NCBI RefSeq assembly: GCF_003286085.1
Contig: NW_020825329.1
Span: forward strand, 310,001 to 374,000
Length of the DNA: 64,000 nucleotides
Reading direction: 5' to 3'
From: Drosophila persimilis
Lineage: Eukaryota > Arthropoda > Insecta > Diptera > Drosophilidae
A program made the position numbers and the translations under genes. Position 1 is the first letter of the stretch; every line of letters begins with the position of its first letter. Positions 38,601 through 50,600 of the stretch are shown one piece after another. Under the pieces are notes generated by a model, which was not told where the DNA came from, did not search any database, and worked only from the letters and a program-made list of their open reading frames with translations.

Positions 38601-41600
38601 AGTAACTGAAAAGGTACTCACCCCTTTCGTTTGTGTCAGTGCTTCCCCACTGACAGTGATGTGCATTGGCATCACACCCCACAATAAGGCCGATGTCCTT
38701 GGCCGAGCAGTCTGCGATTAGAGCCCGGAGAGGCGCGTGTGGAGGGGGGTCTGGTTGTTCATGCCCCATGTATGCGGAGCAGTTCCTCAGTGAGCGCTCC
38801 TGGCCTTCGAGGCTCACTGCGGTGTGGTCTTCATTGCTGAAATTTGGGAGCAAAAATAAGTGCAACTCTCTTTTTGCAAGAATGCAGGTACGAATTTTAC
38901 CTGCGGTTTCAGCTACATATAGCTTGTAGTCAGAAGTCCTCAGACCGGAGACCCTGTTTCCGAGGATCCAGGGCTCCTGAATGAGGACTATGTCGGCTCC
39001 ACCCTTGGCCAGGTGGAGCAGTAGAGCAGCGAATGCTGCCTTACAATGGTGGAGGTTTATCTGCAGGAGCGTCAACGACATTCCTGAGGCTCGCCTCCAC
39101 CATTGTTACTTCTAGATCGCTGTCAGGGGACTCCGGCTCCTCCCCGACAACGATATGGCTGAGACCTCTGGCTAGGTCGCTCTCGTCGAACGCGTAGTCG
39201 TCCAAGATGTCGTCCGACATCCGACGCCGGGTTGTCTTCCTCGCACGAGGCCCCCTCTTTCGGGATCTCCGGCAGCTCCGGGTCTGGCTCGACCTCCGCT
39301 TGCCTGCCCTTGCGATCGGACTTGTAAGTGGATATGGTGACCTTCTTGTAGCCATAATCCACTACACCGTCCGACTTTGCGAGGAGATCTATGGATTCCT
39401 CATTTAGGACGAGGATAATCTGGCGCCTCTGCCCTTGGATATCCTCCACCTTTGCCACCTTCCAATCGGCTGTAGGAAGGTGGGGGTTGCAGACCTGCAG
39501 TAACCTGAGAATCTTCTCAGGCTCTGCAGGCTTAGCCGAGACCCACGCTCTGGCTCTCTGGCGACTAGGGACATCTTCCCACTTCACGGCCTCCAGTTTC
39601 GCCCCTGGATAGACCTCTTTTAGGGCCGCCACATGTAGAGGGCCGCAGAGCGAGCGTCGTGGCAGGCGATGGCTTTCACCTTGCCTTGATGCCACCCTGC
39701 GTCCTCACACTTTGGCGGTGGTCCGCCGTTCTCCTCCAGTTCCAGTAGGAACCGGTCCTGGAGCTCGTTCTCCACCAGGTGCCACTTATCGCGAGGGACA
39801 TGGCCGTCCTCGGCGCCCCTGTCCAGGACACCGATCAGGGTCTTGCCCCTCGCCACCTCAGCGAACGACCGGTTCGTGAGGTGGGTTTTCACCCGCTTGG
39901 CTTGCTGGGCTTGGCCTGGCTGATTTGCGGGGTCCTCCGCTGAGCGTTGCCGCTTGTTGGGGGCCTTGGCTGCGCCCTTTCCGGCTTTGGCTGGCTGGAA
40001 CAGAGGAACTTCGGCTGACGCCCTGAAGTTCGGGTCTTCGTTGGACAGGATGAAAGCCGCTCGTCTCCTGTCCTGGTACGACGGCTTTCCTCCCCGTGGT
40101 GCAGAGACGCTGCCCGCCGGGGTTCCCAAGGGTTCTTCGGTCCCGGTGCGCTTACCAGCCGCGATTACGCTCTGCTTGGCAGCCACCCCGGTATCCGCTT
40201 CGCCCTTGGAGCCACCCGACTTGGAAGGACCCGATTGGCTTTTCGGGCCCCCCCTCGCTGCGGCTGCTGCCTGAAAACGGTGGACCGACTCAGTCTCCTT
40301 CCCCGTCTTCTTTGGACCCGGTTTCCCAGGCGCTGGTGCAGAGGGATTGGCTTGTCCCTCCGGTACTTTAAGAGGAGTACCGAGCTCCTTTGCGGCTTTG
40401 TTTGTTTTTATATATTTATTATTTGGCATAGTAGTTCCCACGAGTAGGCGGGAATGGGATGGTCACCCGAGGCATAGCCCGCTTGCCCCGGGAAGCCTGA
40501 TTTAAACTGGAGGTCGGCAGGTATCCAGAGTCCGCATATTAGCGACCGGGCACCCCCCGGCCATGCATCCCTCGGCATATAACAGTGTCACCTTGGATTG
40601 GGGTAATTTCACTGAGAGTTTTCTTCTCTCCGCCCGACTACCATTCGCCAGCATCCTAGCAGAGACATGACCGTGCTAGGACCTGTTTCCAGCCGCCCTC
40701 ACGGGGAGAGTATAGTCGCACTTCCACCGGTGTGCACAGTTACGGCGGGTGACGGTTCGCTCGCAACCCTCTGTGTCCTAGGGGGGGTGTGAGACGCAGA
40801 CCGCACCGGGTATTACTAACCGGAGAGGCTGCGCCTCAGTTCCGAGTTCACAGTTGTGCGAGCCGACCCGTCATCCGTTTGTCCCCCTGTAGCACCCGAT
40901 GGCTGACGGCCAGATCGACAGTTTAGATCCAGAAAATCCGTTCTCTTTCGTAGTGATCAGACGTGTTTTTGTTTTGCGCTCCGCATTTTTTCCTTTTGTT
41001 TTGAATAAACAGCCGGTGTTTTCCTAACTAAATTCTAATTATACTTCCTAACCAGACAACAATCTGGAATCCTATTCTATTACGCGAGTGCATGCCTTTT
41101 GATTTGTGTTAAAACATTATTTAACTTTCTATTTTTCGGCTTTGGCTTGTGTTGTGTTGTTGCAGTGAGTGAGTATTGCATTGCAGTCCGCTCTCGTCTG
41201 GTAGCTTTTGTTGTTTTATCACTCTCTCGCTATCACCTCAACTTCAATAACTGTTCTTTCTCTCTCGCTCTTTAAACTTTCTGAGCAATAGCGCTCTCTG
41301 TTTAGTAGCTCTCGCTATAACCGCTCTCCACTCTGCTCTCTTTTTTTTTTCTTACCAATTCCGCTTTGAGCGTTGTCTGGCACATTGGTCTGATACCAAT
41401 TTGTTTTGGAAATTTTAATTTTTCTTCGTAAATTTTCTTAAGAAAATATTTAAATAATAAAAATGGAATTCGCTGTGGTCTGCGCCAAAAAAACCTGTAA
41501 GAAGCAGATCACTCACGATCAGCCGAATGTCCCCTGCTGGCTCTGCGACAGCGTAGTCCACGAAAAATGCGCGGGATTTTCTGGCCTCGTGAGTGATGCT

Positions 41601-44600
41601 ATAGCCAAACGTAATGGCTTGCATTACAGTTGCGAGGCATGCCGTGCGGTGGAGAAAGACATGGTGGCTTTCATGAGGCAGACGCGGAGTGGCTTTAAGG
41701 AGCTGACCGTTGGTTTTAAAAACCAATACGATCGGCTCCTAGCCATGGAGGCTCAGTTTAGCGGTTTAAAACTGCTGAATGAGTCTCCGAGGCGCAAAAA
41801 GGTCACTCCGCGGGATCTGCAATTGCCAACCGTCACTCAGCCGTGCGCCGCCGAAAAACTGACTCCGACCACTCCAAGTGTGCAGCAGTTGATCTCGTTT
41901 GCCACTCCAAGGGTAACGACAGCTGCTGGCGATGCAGATTCGGTAGCCGAATTCATCGCCTCGGAGAATGTGCAGCCAAGTACGTCTGCAGCGTCCGTGT
42001 CCGTGGTGTCCGCAAGTTCGCTAGTTGTCCCGTCTATCCCGATCCCACCAGTAAATAGACGTTCCGGACCTCCGGATATTGCCACCACAGGTACTAGGCC
42101 TGTGGTGACTAAACCACTGGTGGGAGTCCCACCAAAACGACAAGTTTTTGTTTCACGGCTGGCCCCTGACCTCACATCTAATGCTGTAATTGCTTTTATT
42201 CAAAGCAAAATAAAAGCCGTGGGTTTAAAGGTGGAGAAATTTAACTTCTCTTATGCCAGGGAGATAGCCTCGTTTAAGATAAGCATCTCCCCAACTCAAT
42301 TTGACACCATTTGCTCCGCCAAATTTTGGCCGGAGCATTTGGTGGTGAAGGAGTTTAAGGCTAAAATCTTAAAATCTTTCCAGTGTGCCACCCTCAATCT
42401 CAACTTCCTCTTCCTCAACTTCCCGTCTTGCTTCCACCCTTCCAAAAAACTAACTTCTCTTTTAGTAACCTATCAGAATGTAAGAGGCTTGCGTAGTAAG
42501 GTTAGGTTAGGTTAACCCGGACGGCCCTCAGCGGGGCCGCGCATAGGCCAATATGGCCCTTAGTTATCCGGATGGGGGGGGGGGGTGTATGGACCGTCGC
42601 GGGAGTGTTAATGTCGTTTTAAAAAGTCCCCGAGAATCGAGGTGTTTTTAGCATAGGCCAGCAGTTCCTGAGGCGTCCTTTTGGAGGCATCTTCCAGTGA
42701 TGCCAACACTGGGGCGCCCAGGTATCTCCTCCTCGCCCTTGAGAGAGCCGGACAGTTGCAGATGAGATGTTCCAGGGTTTCGATAGCCCCAGGTTCCTCA
42801 CATTTCCTACAACTGTCTCTGTTGGTGATGCCTAGCTTTGCTGCATGTGCAGCAGCCAGACAGTGACCTGTTAGTATTCCCACTATCAATCTACAGTCCT
42901 TTCGTAGTAGGTGCAGTAGGTAGTGGCTAAGTTTCTCGTTGCGCTCCTTGCACATTATCTTCGAGGTTCTGCAGGTGGTGGTACTCCTCCACCTGCTATC
43001 AGTCTGTGCTCTAGCCTGCTTCTCTAGATCGCCTTGCAGCGTTCTGAGGGAGACAGGCACGTTCTCGGTTCTCCTATTCTCCAGCCCGACGCCTTCCTTA
43101 GCTAGTACGTCCGCCGCTTCGTTTCCTTCGATGCCCTGGTGGCTGGGAACCCAATAGATCCGCACTGTCTTTGTCGTGCTTAGGATGTCTAATGCCTCCC
43201 TGCTCGCCAAGACACTTCTGGAACTGACCACGGACGACTGCATGGATCTTATCGCCGCTTGGCTGTCGACGAATAGGTTGACCGCATCGTGTGCTCGTTC
43301 TGTGAGGAGAGCGACGTCCGCTGCTTTCCCGATGGCAAAAACTTCTGCCTGGAATATGCTGCATTGGTCCGGTAGCTTATACGACAGCCTTATCTCAGGG
43401 TCTGTGCAGTATAGGCCCGCTCCTACTCCTCCGTCCATCTTGGAGCCGTCTGTGTATATATTGAGGTGCTCAGTTTGGTCCCTTCCAATTTTCCAGTCTT
43501 CAGGTCCCAGAGATGTGGTTGTTTTGACGTCAAGGCAAGTTTGGGGGGTCATGTAGTCAGTTGATCTGGTCATTTCCCTGCCGATTGAACTATGCCCGTA
43601 TCCTTGTGGCGATAGATTTCCTGATGCTATGAGGCGTTTCCCGCAATCAGGCGAGCGTGAATGTCCAGGGGGTCGATTCCGAGTATGGTTTCGAGTGCTT
43701 TTGTTGGGGTTGACCTCAACGCCCCTGTAATACAGAGCAGAGCCTGTCGCTGAGTCTTTTCCATAAGCTTATGGTATGTCTTCTTTTCAGTAGCCTGCCA
43801 CCACACTAAGGCTCCATACAGCAGAGTTGGTCGCACCACCGAGATGTAGATCCAGTGCATTAGAGCAGGTGACAGGCCCCATGTGCTGCTGAGCATCTTC
43901 TTGGATGCATAAAGCGCAATGGTAGCCTTTTTCACCCTTTCCACTACATTGGGCCTCCATGCCAGCTTGCTGTCCAGTACTGTGCCTAGGTATTTCACCT
44001 GTGATTTTGGGGTCAGCCTAGTTTGGTCAATTTTCGGGGGGGTCCATATCGGTACCTTGTACCTCTTGGTAAAGAGGATGAGGTCCGTCTTGTCCGCGTT
44101 GATACTGAGTCCTACCTCTTCCGCCCACTCACGTATCTCCCTGAGTGTACGTTCCATTAAGGAGCTGAGGGTCGATGGACATACACCCGTAATAAGTATG
44201 CTTATGTCATCTGCATAAGCTGTTATCTTTGGGGCCTTCCTTTCAAATCTCTTGATGAGGTCGTCGACCACCAGATTCCACAGTAGTGGCAACAGGACTC
44301 CACCCTGAGGTGTGCCTCTGTGTGCCCCCTTTACCATGGAAGCAGTGCCCCACTCCGATTGCACCCGTCTGCAACTTAGGAGGTTTTTGATCCAGACGTT
44401 GATTGCAGGGTGTATGTTATTCGCTTCTAGGCGACTTGTTATTGCGGTTGTGGCAACGTTGTTGAATGCTCCTGAGATGTCCACAAATGCTCCCAAAGCA
44501 TACTTTTTGTTGTGAAGGGCGCTCTCGATGGTGGCTACTAGCGAGTGTAGTGCCGTCTCCACTGATTTCCCTTTAGTGTAGGCGTGTTGGTTTGTTGACA

Positions 44601-47600
44601 TCAGTCCCTCTACCTCATTCCTGATGTGCAAATCCAACAGCTTTTCTAGTGTTTTTAGTATAAAGGAGGTAAGGCTTATCGGTCTGTAATCCTTGGGACT
44701 CACGTGGCTGCACTTTCCTGCCTTAGGGAGGAAGACAACTCTCGAGGTTCTCCATTGGATGGGGATATAGCCCGTACTTAGGCATGCTGAGTATATTGAG
44801 AGGAGCCATGGGGTAATAACCTCTTTGGTCAACTGCATCATGGCTGGGAATATCCCGTCCAGTCCTGGTGCTTTTATGCCCGCGAAGGAGTCTATGGCCC
44901 AGTGGATTCTCTTAGTGGTTAACAGACCTATTGGAGGGTGCTGTTCCTCGGTTGCTATGTCCTGATGCTCCTTGGCGTCAGTGACCTCGGTGCATCCAGG
45001 GAAGTGCGCCTCCATTAGTGCTGTTAGGGCTTCTTTGCTGCCCTCTGTCCACCGTCCGTTGTCTAGTTTTAGTTGGCTCTGTACTGTGGGCTGCTTTGAA
45101 AGCAGCTTCCGAAGCCTGGCGGTTTCGGGCACTTTCTCGATGTTGGAGCAGAAGTTTCTCCACGAGTTCCTTTGTGCCTTACGTATTTCCTTATTGTAGC
45201 TCCTAAGTAGGATTTTATATTCCTCATTGACAATCTCCTGGTTCGCTTGTTTGGCGATCTTGAAGAATTCCTTGAGGTTGTTCCTTTGGAGAGAGAGATC
45301 TCGGTTCCACCAGAATGGCTTGGACCTCCTCTTCGTTCTCGAGGGTTTGCACGATGCATGGTAGGCGTTCAGTAGCTCGTTGGATACGGTCTTTAGGGAC
45401 TTCTCTATATCCTCCGCGGATTTCACTGAGCCCGGATTCGCGAGCTTCGAAGTAACTGTCTTTTTAAACTTTGCCCAGTTTGTGTTCCGGGGGTTTCTAT
45501 AGACTGTTGTCTTCGAAGGGTGTTTGAATTCGCACTTGAACTGAATGTACTTATGGTCTGAGAAGGATGGTCTATCGAGGACCCTCCAGCTAGATACCGT
45601 AGTACTGTTTCCCATTGCAAGTGTTAGGTCTAGCACGTTAGATGAGGTCGGACCTACGAAGGTGTGCTCCTCCCCAACGTTTGCTATATATAGATTAGTT
45701 GCTAGTATAAAGTCTAAGAGTGACTCACCTCTGTCATTGATGTCGGTGCTTCCCCACACATTGTGGTGGGCGTTGGCGTCCGTTCCGATGACGAGTTGAT
45801 AGTTTTTGGTGCCGGCTTCTGTCACCAGGCTCCTGAGTTCGTCGGGTGGTGCGGGTCTGTCGTGAGCCATGTAGCAGGAAGCCACCAGAAGGCGCTTTTC
45901 CTCACTTTCCAGCATCACAACCGTCAGGTCATCCGTGCTGTAATGAGACATAAGGTAAGCATGGATTCCCTTTCGTACAAGTACGACGGTTCTGCTCCTG
46001 CTTACCGATGTTGAGTAGAACAGGTTATGATTTGAGGACTTTAGTCCGGCCACTGAATTGCCTGTCGCAATCCAGGGCTCCTGGACTAGAGCTATGTCGG
46101 CGAGCCCTTGCTCCATGGCGATGAGGAGCTCCGCCGACGCAACCTTGCTTTTATGCAAGTTGAGCTGCAGCACACTCAGCATGGGTGGCTGGCTCGCTTG
46201 CACCTGACGGGTTGACTACCAGCGTCAGGTCACCGTCTTCCTCTTCTTCGTCTTCAAGCGCAAGACCCTGGGCGGCCTCCACGATGGACTCGAGACCTAG
46301 GTCCTTTTCCACCTCGCCTGCCTGCAGGGTATGCGCGTCCTTGTCCTCAGGGTGGCGCTTTTTGAGGCGCAGGTAGACGCTACCCATGCCCCACGCCATC
46401 TTCCCGAACTTGGGGTATAGTAGATCCTCTGCTTCCTTGTTTATTTGGAGGATCACACACTGGCCCCCCTCGTTGGGTAGTGGGCTACCAATGTGTAGGA
46501 TCCTCCAATCGGCCGTTGGCACGTCCGCGTTTTGCCGCTGAAGGAGCTTCAGCGCTCGGTCCCCCTGGATTGTGATGGGGAAGAGTACCTTCGCCTTAGG
46601 CTTGGACGGGATAAGCTCCCGGTCCACAACCTCCAGCTTGGCCCCCTCCCACATCGCCTCCAGTTGGCAGACCGTACGCGTCAGCCACCTTAGGGTTGGA
46701 TCATCATTGCACTTCAGGATCTTAACCCCATTTAGCCACCCAGCACCATCGAACGTGGGCATTGGGGCCGCGGGGTCTTCCTCCATCTGTGCAAAGAGTG
46801 CGTCGACGAGACGCGCGTGCACCAGCTTCCACTGTGCCGCTGACATCTTGCCGTTTTCTTCGCTGCGGTCAATGAGTGCCACGATCAGATGTCGTTTGGT
46901 CACCTCGCTGACCTTCGCTTTCGGCTTCGTTGGCTTCTTGGCCGCTTTCGGTGGAGGGGCTGCACTCTTGGGCCCGCGTTGCCGCTTGCTCGCTGGAGTG
47001 TCCTTAATGGCACTCTCAGTCGAGCGTTGCCTCTTGGTGGCCATCATCTCCTCCACCTTATTGGCATATTCGCCATTCGACGCCCTCATCTGTGGCATCT
47101 GGGCATAGTGTAGCCGACCCTCCTCTACTCTCTGCTCGGCCCAGGCTAGCTTGACCTTCTCCTCCTGGGAGATGTCTGCTTTACCTTGCAGCCGGTTTTT
47201 TATGTTGAGGGCCGCTTTGTATTGCGCTTTGGCCTTCATCCCCTCCTTGGAACGCTTCGGCCCTTCCCTACGCAGGGAGCTGGTGCCTGGTTCCGGCGAG
47301 CGGAGAAGGCTCTCTTCATCCGTCCTGCTTAGAGAGAGCACGCTCTCCAGATCCGTGTCTGTATCGACTACGGCATCTGTGCGGCTCAACTTGCAGGCCA
47401 CGGAGTGAGTTGTTTTTGTTGTTGTTATTGTGGCAGTAGCTTTACAACTGACCTGGCCTGCTCCCGCCAAGTCTGAGGTGTGACCGCTGGCGACACGCAG
47501 AGAGGACTGCTCCTCCCCGTGCCCGCCGGTGGTAGCAGTCACGCTTTCCACCGACGTTTGGGTTGACATCCCAACCCGTGCTTGCTCCTTCTTCGACTCC

Positions 47601-50600
47601 ATAGTTGGCCCGAGGGTCCATACTGGTTAATATTTTTCGGGGGGACCACCCCCTAGCGTTTTAGGCCTGACCGCCAGGCACCTCTAGCCATGGCCCTGGT
47701 TCGGTTCCCCCGACTTTGAATCGGGAAGACGCCGGACCATAGCCTTAGCTAGACACTGCATTACCCCGGACAAGGGTAATGCACTGTCGCTTGCATTACC
47801 CCGGACAGAGCAAGCGACAGTGCATTACCCTTGTCCGGGGTAATGCAGTGTCCATTGCCCAGCCGGCACCCTCGTGGAGGGTTCAGCTAGAGGATTTTCG
47901 CCAGCCGCTTGCGTAGTAAGCTCAGCATTCTTTTCCGGGATAGTGTTGCATTTGCTTCCCACGTTATTGTGTTTACTGAAACCTGGTTAAAGCCGGACAT
48001 TCTTAGTTCCGAGGTTTTGGCAGGTCGGTACACAACTTTTAGAAAGGACCGTTCGTCCCGACGTGCAGGAGGAGTTCTAATTGCAGTGGACTCTTACTTC
48101 ACGTCAGAACACTTCACAGTCCAAGTTCAACAGGAACTTGAATTCCTGTGTGTAAAACTGATTCTTCCCGCTTTCGCTATATTCATTACTTGCTCGTATA
48201 TCCCACCTTCTTCGGATATTTCAATTTATGAGCAGCACTTGTCCGCTTTAACCGCTGTTGCTTCCTCGCTATCTGATAAAGATCGTATGATAGTTCTTGG
48301 TGACTTCAACTTGCCAGGAAATGTTTGGTCTTCGGTAAACGAGTCTAGTATCCTAGTGCCCATGTCACGACATGACTTTGTTGACGGCTTGCTTGACCTG
48401 TCCCTCTCTCAAGTCAATCATGTGAAAAATTCCTTGGGTCGATTGCTTGATCTATGCTTTGTATCGGATCCGACCATAGTGTTGTTAACCCGAGCCCTTC
48501 CGCTCACTATACCTGAAGACGCCTACCACCCTACTTTCGAGGTGTCGCTAGATATAGGACCAACTGTATTGGATCGGTTGAGTAGACTACCTGAACGTGT
48601 CCGCTGCTTTCGTAAAGCCGAGTTTGCGAAGCTTAATAACCTAATTAGGGATTTTGATTGGTCCGCTTTGTACTTGTGCACTGATGTCACAAAAGGCACA
48701 AACATTTTTTACAATGCTCTCGGCACATTTTTTTATTCTTGTGTCCCGCTTTCTTGTCCGATTAGCTCTGGAAAACCCCCTTGGTTTACCAAAGAGTTAT
48801 CCAGTCTAAAAAACTTAAAATCAAGACTTTATAAAAAATTTCAAGAAGTGGGCTCTCCTACTTCTCACTCTCGTCTCAGGACCCTAAACAGTTTTACTGC
48901 TTCGTAAACAGTAAGCGTAGAATGTCCGCACACCCATCCTCGCTATCATTTTGTAATACGTCGGCAAATAATGATCAGGCAATTGCCGATCTTTTTGCCC
49001 AGTTTTTCCAAACCACCTATTCTGAGGAACGCTACTCTGGTCAACCGAACCCATACGGATTACCGAGGTCGAACGGCATTTTCAGTCCCTTGTTAAATGA
49101 ATATTCCCTACTTCATGATCTTCGACTAGTTAAGCCGGTGTTTTCACCGGGTCCAGACGGGGTTCCAGGTTGTGTACTCAGGTACTGCGCCGAGGCTCTG
49201 TGTGGACCATTGCTTAAACTATTCACCCTGTCCACTGATTCCTCTTGCTTCCCCCCAATGTGGAAAGAATCGTTTATAATTCCTCTCCATAAAAAAGGTA
49301 GCAAGTCTGATGCAAAAAATTATAGAGGTATAGCAAAGTTATCCGCTATTCCCAAATTGTTTGAGAAGGTTAGCAAGTCACTTATATCTCCAACTCAGCA
49401 TGGATTTATAAGGCGGCGATCAACCACCACGAACTTGTTAGAGTTTACCGCTTTCATTATTAAAGGCTTTCAAGGTAACTTACAGACGGATGTTATTTAC
49501 ACCGACTTTAGTAAAGCATTCGACTCTGTAAACCATTCCCTTTTAGCACATAAACTTGACCTTTTAGGGTTTCCGCCCAACCTCCTGAGATGGATTTCTA
49601 GCTATCTTTGTTCTAGGTCTCAAAGAGTCCTCTTCAAAAACTCCCTCTCTTTACCAGTAAAGGTTTTTAACCAAATAACGTTCATTTATTAGCTGAATGA
49701 AAGCTCCCCCAGACGGGACAGCTTCTCGAAGCCAAATGGAGACAGCTTAAGGCTTAAGGCCTACAGCTAATGAAAGTTTTTTTTTTGTTGCTGTTGCGAT
49801 GATGTTGTCCGTACTGGTCAAGGAATAAACCGCTGGGTTTATTTGCCGGACTGGGTGGCCTTCTTGGGCTTGGCCTGGGTGCGCTCGCGGACACCATTGC
49901 GGAAGCGACGACGGACAACCTTCAGGTGGCTCATGCGGCCAGTGCCAGTGGTCTTCCTCCTCTTGGCCTTCACGGACCAGTTGTACGAACGCAACTTGGC
50001 GGCTGGGTAGCCGCACTGAGCACAAGTCGACTTCTGGATGTGGTACGAAGAGCGTCCACAACGACGGCACAGAGTGTGCGTCTTGTTATGACGTTAACCA
50101 AAGCTGGAGGTACCCTTCGTCATCTTGTATGGCGAATGGTCTAAGAAGAAAGGTTTCTTCGGGAGTACCACAGAGCAGCCATCTAGGCCCCTTACTCTTC
50201 ACACTCTTTATTAATGACTTACCTTCAGTATTAACATACTCTCGAGTACTTATGTATGCGGATGATGTTAAACTCTGTGTCCAGTACAAGGACATTTCAT
50301 TTCATTCTCGCTTGCAATCCGATCTCAATAGCTTTCAGTCATGGTGTTGTGCAAACTTGTTACACCTTAATGCCTCGAAATGCAAAGTTATGACATTTCA
50401 TCGTTCTAGCCCTTTGTTGGCTCCCTACACCCTATTTGGTGGTTCTCTTGAGAGAATTACCCTGGTGGATGATCTGGGTGTTATGTTAGACCCCAAGTTA
50501 AAGTTTTCCGAACACATTTCTACCACGGTAAATAAGGCCATGGGCGTGCTTGGGTATAAAGAGGTGGTCAAAGGAACTTGACGACCCCTATATAACAAAG

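Larger units (their letters stand above)
36457..40911 (-). mobile_element. LOA-like non-LTR retrotransposon A, complete ends, RT core deleted
   Basis: A 14 bp target duplication, AGATCGACAGTTTA, lies at 36443-36456 and 40912-40925. The 3' end (left) is a GGTTAGGTTAGGTTAGG tail. On the minus strand ORF1 (40441 to about 39040) is followed by ORF2 (39081-36611) with AP endonuclease, part of RT and RNase H plus a C-terminal zinc motif. The combination of apurinic-type endonuclease, RT and RNase H fits the LOA or I group; I use LOA-like. It sits inside the BEL relic, whose gag frame resumes after the duplication. Confidence 0.9.
42501..47906 (-). mobile_element. LOA-like non-LTR retrotransposon B, complete, nearly intact, nested in CR1
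   Basis: A 14 bp target duplication GCTTGCGTAGTAAG lies at 42487-42500 and 47907-47920; deleting the element with one copy restores the CR1 reading frame. From its 5' end (right): an HDV-like ribozyme fold at the first nucleotide, a short leader, ORF1 (47602-46151), ORF2 (46203-43627 plus 43573-42608 after one frameshift), a short 3' UTR and a TTAGG-type tail. Both ORFs are otherwise open, so this is the youngest-looking and best preserved non-LTR element in the window. The LOA/Baggins-type affiliation is inferred from endonuclease, RT, RNase H order and the 5' ribozyme. Confidence 0.93.

Noticed and set aside
40700-40911. HDV-like ribozyme at the 5' end of LOA-like element A, by analogy with element B.
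   Set aside because: The end begins GGCCGTC and a GACGGGTC partner exists, but only with a bulge; P2, P1.1 and P4 do not fall into place. I could not build a convincing fold by hand.
49859-50123. RpL37 as a functional nested gene.
   Set aside because: There is a TAA in place of codon 10, no introns, and insertion marks typical of a retrocopy.
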